NCBI GenBank assembly: GCA_947503135.1 | Contig: CANNCQ010000001.1 | Span: 62,001-126,000, forward strand | Direction: 5' to 3' | DNA length: 64,000 nucleotides | Source of the DNA: an uncultured Aquimarina sp. | Lineage (GTDB): Bacteria > Bacteroidota > Bacteroidia > Flavobacteriales > Flavobacteriaceae | Part shown: positions 58,600 to 64,000 of the stretch, one piece after another | How positions within the stretch are numbered: the stretch's first letter is position 1 | Layout: every line of letters starts with the position of its first letter | Notes under the pieces: model-generated | Databases searched by the model: none | Told to the model about the DNA's origin: nothing | The model's input: only the letters and a program-made list of their open reading frames with translations | Translations under genes and position numbers: made by a program

Positions 58600-61124
58600 T
58601 TTGTACGTGCGATTTTAAGTTGTTTTATAATGGTGTCGATATTTGGTTCGATATGTGATTTTGTTTGCTCCCAGAGATCTTCAAAAGTTTCTACCATATC
58701 TTCTAAATGTGGTTGTTCGCTTTTATTTGGTGCTACTCCAGAAGGTTTAGATTTACGACCGCCTATTAGAATGAGCGTCGTTTTGGTAACTGCACCTTGT
58801 TTGTTATAAAGCTTGTAACTATTCATATTGATAACATCGTCCACCTTGTAATGACGATACAACCAATTGAAAAATGGACGGTATTTTGCAAAGAGCCCGT
58901 CGTCTCCAAAATAGACGTGCCCCATAATGATAATCGCTGCTTTACCATCATCTTTCATAGTATATAATGCTAATCCAGCCATTAAATGTTCCAGGCGAAT
59001 ATGGTTAGCCAATCCACGATGTTTGTTGAAGTATTTCTGAATGATACGTTCCTTATCAAACTTAGAATCATCCCAACTCGCAAATGGCGGATTAGTCACC
59101 ACGACATCGTGAACTTTGTGCATCATTTCTGGAAAAGGTTGTGCAGCGTTGTCAGAAGTGATCCTACCAAATCCTTGATGTTCTAACGATTGCTTTCGGC
59201 TTTTGTCAATCTCGTTAACGTGTGTGATTCTGGGATTTGCTCCTACCAGTAATAATCCGTTTCCTGCACTGGGTTCAAAAATGAACTCGGCTTCATCCAT
59301 ACCTGTGTATTGGGCAACGATGGCTCCAATGGGACAAGGCGTAGAATATTGCTTATAGAGTTCTTTGCTACTGTCTGAATAGGCATAGGTAGGTTGTACA
59401 TTATTCCAAAACAAAACCATCTTCTTGAGTCGCACTTCAAAAGGGATAGGTTCTCTGTAGAGCATTTTATACCATAATAACCAACTTAGTTCCACCGCTT
59501 CCCAAAGTGCGCCCATCGTTGGTGCATTGGTTTCTTCTTTGAGCTTTTCAATTTTCTTTTTGGATAGGCGTTCCGCTTTCGCGAAAGCGGTATGCATAAT
59601 AGCGATGACCTTATCGAGATAGTCGTTGGGTTCTTGCTGCTGTTCTTTCTTTGGCTTGGGTTCTGGAAGTGATTCTTCAGTTTTTAAATCCTTGTTAATA
59701 TAATCCTGAATGACCAGTTTAGATCTTTCCAATCGGCTAATTTCCCATTCAATATTATTGAAAGTTTCTTTGGACTTCTTGTCAGTTCTTGACTTGTTAG
59801 TTTTTGGGTTGACTAATTCCAATTTCTTTTCAACCAATTCCATTAGCAGAGAATCCATAATTACAATGCCCTTTGCTAAATCTGCAATAGGTCTGGAATG
59901 TTCTACCGCAGACCACCATTGATGCCTATCATCATAAGCACCTATTTGAGAAGCCAAAGTGGAAACGCTTTTATAACCAACGTGAACGTTTACAAAAGGA
60001 TAATCCAAATCGGTAGGATAACCGATTTCTTCAAACGCCTCACGACCGCGACTTTCCCACTCACGAAGTACTGTAGAACGATTGACGCTTATTCCATAAT
60101 CGTTGGGATGCGCCATTTGCGATAGGCGGAATAAATCTAAACCAGAAGCTTGCTCAATGGTATCGTCTGTAATGTTGTAAAGTCGCTTAAACTTCATTCT
60201 CATAAAATTGGCGTCACTCAAATTGAGTCCGCCAGATTGAAAAGGCTCGCCAGCTTTGGTTGGCACTAAAACATTAGGCACTATATGATCACGATTAAAA
60301 ATATCTTTAGATACGGATAGCGTTTTAGGAGCATCTTCTTTGAGGTAAAAGAATGGTAATTCGAGTGATTGATTCAAGCGATTGATTTCCATTAATGCCA
60401 TTGTGCGTGTGGAAAACGTTAAATCAAAAATCCAGTCTTTAAAATTTTGTAGTGCTTTTAAAAGTTCGTTTTTAAAACGAAGGTTACTGGATTGCTGCGC
60501 AGCATCTTCTAAATCTAAAATAGTGGTGGCTATGATGGTTTCATCTTCGCCTTCAAGTCTGTCTTCTAAAATTGCAAGCTTGCCAATTACTTCATTTAAA
60601 ATCTCACGAGTAGAAATTTTACGCTCTTTATCGGTTTTGTAACCAGAGTCACTTTTTGTAACCAATTCTTCAGTAGGTTCTTCGATTTTAGTTTTGCTGT
60701 CTTCTATAGGAAGTTCGTTTTCTACTTCCTTAGCAGGTAGTTTTTCTATTTCTGTTTGCTCTTCCACTTTAATACGATTTATAATTTGCCCATTGTCATA
60801 TAGAATGCGGGCTTTACGCTTATAGTTTCTGGGAGAGACTTCTATGTTTTGCAAATCATCTCCATATTTAGCAATGGCATATTGACTTGCTATTTCCGTA
60901 GCGACCTTCTTAAAGGGATCGAATAAAACATAGTCTTTAGTTTCGGCTTTTTCGGCACCGCGAAATGAAATAGAAACAAAACTGAATTTGCTTTTATCAA
61001 TGTTTTCTAAGGAAGGTTGAAACGATGGATACACCGAAACCATTTCCCAATCTTCGCCACGAGAAAATGCATCTCTTAAGGAAGTAGCAAAACTTTTGTA
61101 GGCTGGATGCGCTCTGCATACCAC
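58596..61124 (-). CDS. N6-adenine DNA methyltransferase, 5' end frameshifted
   Basis: The uninterrupted frame has 842 residues: N-terminal DNA-binding-like part, a long linker and a C-terminal methylase with FEPSAGNGLLLV (PSAGNG, 618-623) and VVTNPPFASW (NPPF, 678-681). The N-terminus as read begins abruptly at CRAHPAYKSF; the true start appears to lie in the overlapping frame at 61255 (see next entry). Probably modifies adenine in the element's own DNA. The helicase, the 141-aa protein and this enzyme form an overlapping gene set. A palindrome copy is at 59573. Confidence 0.83.
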   Translation of the reverse strand: MVCRAHPAYKSFATSLRDAFSRGEDWEMVSVYPSFQPSLENIDKSKFSFVSISFRGAEKAETKDYVLFDPFKKVATEIASQYAIAKYGDDLQNIEVSPRNYKRKARILYDNGQIINRIKVEEQTEIEKLPAKEVENELPIEDSKTKIEEPTEELVTKSDSGYKTDKERKISTREILNEVIGKLAILEDRLEGEDETIIATTILDLEDAAQQSSNLRFKNELLKALQNFKDWIFDLTFSTRTMALMEINRLNQSLELPFFYLKEDAPKTLSVSKDIFNRDHIVPNVLVPTKAGEPFQSGGLNLSDANFMRMKFKRLYNITDDTIEQASGLDLFRLSQMAHPNDYGISVNRSTVLREWESRGREAFEEIGYPTDLDYPFVNVHVGYKSVSTLASQIGAYDDRHQWWSAVEHSRPIADLAKGIVIMDSLLMELVEKKLELVNPKTNKSRTDKKSKETFNNIEWEISRLERSKLVIQDYINKDLKTEESLPEPKPKKEQQQEPNDYLDKVIAIMHTAFAKAERLSKKKIEKLKEETNAPTMGALWEAVELSWLLWYKMLYREPIPFEVRLKKMVLFWNNVQPTYAYSDSSKELYKQYSTPCPIGAIVAQYTGMDEAEFIFEPSAGNGLLLVGANPRITHVNEIDKSRKQSLEHQGFGRITSDNAAQPFPEMMHKVHDVVVTNPPFASWDDSKFDKERIIQKYFNKHRGLANHIRLEHLMAGLALYTMKDDGKAAIIIMGHVYFGDDGLFAKYRPFFNWLYRHYKVDDVINMNSYKLYNKQGAVTKTTLILIGGRKSKPSGVAPNKSEQPHLEDMVETFEDLWEQTKSHIEPNIDTIIKQLKIARTK
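59573..59590. repeat. Dispersed palindrome CCGCTTTCGCGAAAGCGG
   Basis: A perfect 18-bp copy, the longest in the window, inside the methyltransferase coding sequence. Confidence 0.88.
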
Positions 61125-61255
61125 GTATTTTTATCCTTTAATGACTCCTTAAAGCCCAGTTCTCTAAGGAAGGTCATTAACTTTTCAGGTAAATCCTCGC
61201 TAAAGAAAAGCTCTATTCCTTTCTTATTTTCGTTATGTGTAATTGATAGCTCCAT
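61076..61255 (-). pseudogene. N-terminal fragment of the methyltransferase, in a shifted frame
   Basis: From the ATG at 61255 the frame encodes ELSITHNENKKGIELFFSED, a helical segment and KDKNTWYAERIQPTK. The K-WYA-x pattern normally continues with a Pro and a helix, and this continuation (HPAYKSFATSLRDAF) is found in the other frame. A single missing base near 61110 (GCGCATCC where GCGCCATCC would restore it) explains both. The restored protein would have about 885 residues. This could be a true mutation or a sequencing error. Confidence 0.65.
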
Positions 61256-61473
61256 TTTCCTTAACCTCAAAAACTACTTCCTTAGGAAGGTCGTTTTCTA
61301 ATTGATTTAGGATAAAAATAGATTTGACTGTAATTGAATTGGTTGTATGGAAATGTACTTCGGTACGCTGGAATTAGGCTGAAATTAGGATAAAATGGGT
61401 AATAGCAGTAATGGTAAGGGTTTTGAATTTATAGGAGGTATAAATTGAATAAAATAGGGTGGTACTTTATGGA

Positions 61474-61513
61474 ATCCCTAAACTAATAATTTAGCTACTA
61501 GTTTAGGGAATTT
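61474..61513. repeat. Long inverted repeat downstream of the glycosyltransferase gene
   Basis: TCCCTAAACTA (61477-61487) is the exact reverse complement of TAGTTTAGGGA (61501-61511). No T run follows on the minus strand, so it is not a standard terminator. The rest of 61271-61473 is AT-rich and shows no gene. Confidence 0.6.
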
Positions 61514-61514
61514 A

Positions 61515-62678
61515 TTAAATGAGATTCTCTTTTAAGGTGTCAAGATTGATTTGTGAAAAGCTGTAATTCTTCCAGATGTCTTTTGTAATAAAAGATGATA
61601 AACGAGCTTTGTATGAGGTGTCACTATTTTTAAAAGCCGTAATAATTTCTACCCATTCAGGAAATCCTTCTGCAATAAATCCATTTTTACTATCAGTAAT
61701 AAATTTTGAAATAGGATTATGAATAGATGTAACTGCTGGAATCCCAAATACAGAAAGTTCTAGAAACAACTGAATATTTCGATGTCTGTTGTAAAGTGCT
61801 TCTTTAGCAGGGAGCAAAACTAAACCTAGTTGTAAATCATTCAGTTTTTCAAAATAATTTAAAAAGGAAACGGTGTTGTGTATTTCGCAATCTATTTCCT
61901 TGAGCAGTAAATCTGCTTCCTCAGAAGAATGGGGCTTGCCGAGACATACCCATTGTATATCTTCCCTTAAGGAGGAGGTATTAATTTGCAAAACTACTTC
62001 CTTAAGGGAGAGCAAATCTTCTTCGCTTGGTTTTATTAATCCTACACGTATAGGATTTTGGTTACTGCTTTTAAGAGGAGGCATTTCTTCATAACTAAAT
62101 TGGGACACTAAACTAGGAAGGTATAGCACTAGAATAGTTGACTTTGATAATCGATCAGCAACTAACTTTTGCAGAAATTTTTGTAATTGTTTATTGGCAA
62201 CAGTGATCAAGTCTATTAATCCTAAATTAGTTTCAAAATGCTTTAGTTTTTCTTTAGTCAGCTTACGCGAAAGGGGAATAGAAGTAGGTAAAGCGAAGTA
62301 ATTTCTATCTACATCCATGATCAATTGCACCTGAGGATTAATAGTTTTAATGGCTTGTATCAAATAAGATACATTAGTAAAGAGCGATGGGAAAATAATA
62401 TAATCCGCCCAGGTAATTAGACGCTCGTCTAGTTGATTCGCAAAGTCAGATAGCTTTCTCGAAAAGTTGTTGACCTCAATATTTGTGATCAGGGCTTTGT
62501 GCGTGCTTGTTTTATTTAGTTCAAGGGCAGGAGCAATCATTCTATAAAAACCTGTAGCACTGAATTGAGGACTCACATATAGCAAATGAACTTTATTATC
62601 TTTTAGGTCAATAGTATATTTATCAGCAAAAGGAAGTTGTGAGTTTAACTTCCTTTTTAATTCTTTAATTGTTTTCAT
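61515..62678 (-). CDS. GT-B glycosyltransferase-like protein
   Basis: The protein has 387 residues. The C-terminal half has the family 4-type donor site LELSVFGIPAVTSIHNPISK...NGFIAEGFPEWVEII, while the N-terminal half has VHLLYVSPQFSATGFYRMIA. No signal or membrane segment. A virus-encoded glycosyltransferase could glycosylate virion proteins, hydroxymethylated DNA bases or host surface sugars; the sequence does not decide. The start overlaps the next gene by one base. Confidence 0.68.
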   Translation of the reverse strand: MKTIKELKRKLNSQLPFADKYTIDLKDNKVHLLYVSPQFSATGFYRMIAPALELNKTSTHKALITNIEVNNFSRKLSDFANQLDERLITWADYIIFPSLFTNVSYLIQAIKTINPQVQLIMDVDRNYFALPTSIPLSRKLTKEKLKHFETNLGLIDLITVANKQLQKFLQKLVADRLSKSTILVLYLPSLVSQFSYEEMPPLKSSNQNPIRVGLIKPSEEDLLSLKEVVLQINTSSLREDIQWVCLGKPHSSEEADLLLKEIDCEIHNTVSFLNYFEKLNDLQLGLVLLPAKEALYNRHRNIQLFLELSVFGIPAVTSIHNPISKFITDSKNGFIAEGFPEWVEIITAFKNSDTSYKARLSSFITKDIWKNYSFSQINLDTLKENLI

Positions 62679-62956
62679 CAGCTAATTGTTGTTTCTATTG
62701 GTTTGGGAATACCTTGATAATATTTTTCAATACGCAAGCCAGTTTCTTTATCATAAATTTCAATAGTACCAGCAAGAGGCCCGTATTGTTTTATTTTTTT
62801 TCTAAAACGTTCTAGTCCTGTTTCTTTATTTCTAGTTTTTGATAATTTATGTTTCCAATCTATGGAGTACATAGTTCTTACATTACCATCTTTAAACCAG
62901 ACGATCATTTTAGTAAAAGAGTCTTGCCCTAATTTCCAACCCTGTGATTGTTTCAT
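62678..62956 (-). CDS. 92-aa basic protein
   Basis: A basic protein with alternating strands (FTKMIVWFKDGNVRTMYSID, LAGTIEIYDKETGL) and a short helix (GLERFRKKIKQYG). It shares one base with the glycosyltransferase gene and overlaps the next gene by four bases. No family is recognised. Confidence 0.55.
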   Translation of the reverse strand: MKQSQGWKLGQDSFTKMIVWFKDGNVRTMYSIDWKHKLSKTRNKETGLERFRKKIKQYGPLAGTIEIYDKETGLRIEKYYQGIPKPIETTIS

Positions 62957-63438
62957 TTTTTGAAGTATTTAATTAATGAATTAAGTGAAATTGTTCCCTG
63001 AAATTCTTGGTTTTTAAAAGCGCGGACTTCTACTAAGTCATCAGTAGTATTAATCCAAATTCTAATTGATTCCTCAGCAATTTTATTTGCTGAAGCAAAG
63101 TCTTTTAGGTATTGCTTTATATTGAAAGCAATTTTATTAGCTGTACCAGTAATTTGGGCGGCTCCCTTATCTATAAAGAAATAGGCTAACTCCTCATTAG
63201 GGATTAGTAATAGTGCTTTATTTTGGTCATATAAAAAGGCTTTAATAGTGTGATTTTTTTGAAAAATTCTTAACGATAATCGTTTCGAAGGGATTCGTAA
63301 TTTTTCGGCGTATATTTCAGTATGATTTATGATGTTATCTGAAATTATTTTTTCATAACCAAAGACATCCACAGATAAATCGATGACAGCTTCCTTGAGT
63401 TTAACACCTAATGAGGTATTCTTTTTAAATAAAGGCAT
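62953..63438 (-). CDS. Hypothetical protein (161 aa)
   Basis: Mixed alpha/beta protein (IPSKRLSLRIFQKNHTIKAF, KIAFNIKQYLKDFASANKIA, TISLNSLIKYFKK), no signal or membrane helix. It belongs to the overlapping right-hand group. I do not recognise a family. Confidence 0.52.
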   Translation of the reverse strand: MPLFKKNTSLGVKLKEAVIDLSVDVFGYEKIISDNIINHTEIYAEKLRIPSKRLSLRIFQKNHTIKAFLYDQNKALLLIPNEELAYFFIDKGAAQITGTANKIAFNIKQYLKDFASANKIAEESIRIWINTTDDLVEVRAFKNQEFQGTISLNSLIKYFKK

Positions 63439-63449
63439 AAGTATTCTTT

Positions 63450-64000
63450 TTAGTGTACAAATTTATAGGCAGAATGCTCTAATATAGAAGCGTGAAAAGC
63501 ATTTATAAGCTCTGGATTACCTAGTTTTCCGAGCCTAGTTTCACATTTTCTGAATAGTTCTAATCTTGGTTTTTGTTTGCTTACGTCTTTTTTTTCATTA
63601 GCTAAAAAAATACGTATCTGAGCATTGAGTATTAATTTTAGCTGTAGTTCTTTTTCTCTTTTCTTTTGTTTGAAATACCAAGTACGAGTTCCTGTAAAGC
63701 CATATTTATTATTAGGATCAAAATAGGTGTTGGGCAATTGTACATACCTGTTTTTTGGATCTTTTTTCAGGTATTTATTTACAATTTCGATTCGATCGAT
63801 ATAAACTTGATGCACACGTGCTAAATCTTTTTGAGAGACAGGGGTATACCACTCATAAAGTAACTTAAGGGCTTTTTTTACTTGACTTTGAGTAAGGTAA
63901 TGATCTTTATAAAGTACATTTTGAGCAAGTTTCCAGAGTGCTTCCACATAAATTTTAAGGGAAGCGGAACGAGCCAAATTTGATGACGAATTTTCAGCGC
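63450..64000 (-). CDS. Hypothetical basic protein, 5' end cut by window
   Basis: The minus frame is open to the window edge, so the protein may begin outside; the TTG at 63977 is only one possible start. The visible part (175 residues from there) is helical and Lys-rich (TQSQVKKALKLLYEWYTPVS, YIDRIEIVNKYLKKDPKNRY, KQKKREKELQLKL). The element therefore continues beyond the window. Confidence 0.55.
   Translation of the reverse strand, partial: AENSSSNLARSASLKIYVEALWKLAQNVLYKDHYLTQSQVKKALKLLYEWYTPVSQKDLARVHQVYIDRIEIVNKYLKKDPKNRYVQLPNTYFDPNNKYGFTGTRTWYFKQKKREKELQLKLILNAQIRIFLANEKKDVSKQKPRLELFRKCETRLGKLGNPELINAFHASILEHSAYKFVH

Noticed and set aside
57270..60642. Plus-strand frames inside the helicase and methylase genes
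   Set aside because: They are reverse-strand shadows of large well-supported genes with poor codon use.
61072..62002. Repeated CTACTTCCTTA(A)GG-like strings at about 61075, 61275 and 61990
   Set aside because: They differ in flanks and lie in different coding frames. With no terminal repeat or transposase nearby I could not separate them from codon-driven similarity.

Overview
The window looks like chromosomal DNA of a marine flavobacterium (Bacteroidota, Flavobacteriaceae; Dokdonia or a close relative is my guess). The reasons are the AT-rich sequence, the lack of Shine-Dalgarno sites, promoters of the TTG-N19-TAnnTTTG type, typical flavobacterial families (DUF2490, CydAB, YeeE pairs, lipoproteins) and dispersed copies of the palindrome GCTTTCGCGAAAGC. 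No rRNA, tRNA, CRISPR array or integrase was seen.

Region 1 (1-20.13 kb) is a sulfide/persulfide and redox-stress neighbourhood. It encodes a metallo-beta-lactamase/rhodanese protein of persulfide dioxygenase type, several further rhodanese domains (one broken, one lacking its cysteine), two HMA metal-binding proteins, a TPMT-like methyltransferase, a sulfide:quinone reductase-like flavoprotein, a 1-Cys peroxiredoxin, Dps, cytochrome bd oxidase and a YeeE/YedE sulfur-transport pair. Ten palindromes of the form TGTrAC-N4-GTyACA lie upstream of these transcription units. In every case the downstream TAnnTTTG-like -7 element begins exactly 37 bp after the palindrome begins (33 bp centre to centre). 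A Crp/Fnr-family regulator (8764-9405) sits in the middle, so I infer one regulon activated from about -40.

Region 2 (20.17 kb to the window end) is the left part of a large mobile element whose own genes all lie on the minus strand. Its late end (20.2-33.6 kb) is a train of tightly packed, often overlapping genes. Most encode small proteins with one membrane anchor, together with peptidoglycan-active domains (M15, CHAP-like, PG-binding, a zinc-less amidase fold, an HEGCH metallopeptidase), a holin/spanin-like cluster, Arg-rich proteins and beta-rich probable virion proteins. An acidic/Arg-tailed 294-residue protein and a 600-residue membrane-anchored protein share a domain, and in the larger one a YVTN-type beta-propeller has been inserted into that domain. 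Upstream come a P-loop ATPase that could package DNA, a DnaA domain IV-like protein, a MoxR ATPase, a 1419-residue Strawberry-notch-like helicase, an N6-adenine methyltransferase (frameshifted) and a glycosyltransferase. There is no terminase, portal, tail or conjugation gene. My reading is a provirus or plasmid-like virus of a tailless, membrane-containing type, apparently not described under any name I know.

Three defence cassettes, all on the plus strand, interrupt the minus-strand gene order of this element: an AbiE-type toxin-antitoxin pair (33.8-35.5 kb), a Gabija-like GajA/GajB pair (38.0-41.4 kb), and a type I restriction-modification operon with an Abi_2/HEPN protein (44.5-52.6 kb). 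Without the third cassette, the MoxR ATPase gene would be followed directly by a gene for a possible degenerate VWA-like partner. The element therefore looks like a virus-like carrier of exchangeable anti-phage cargo.
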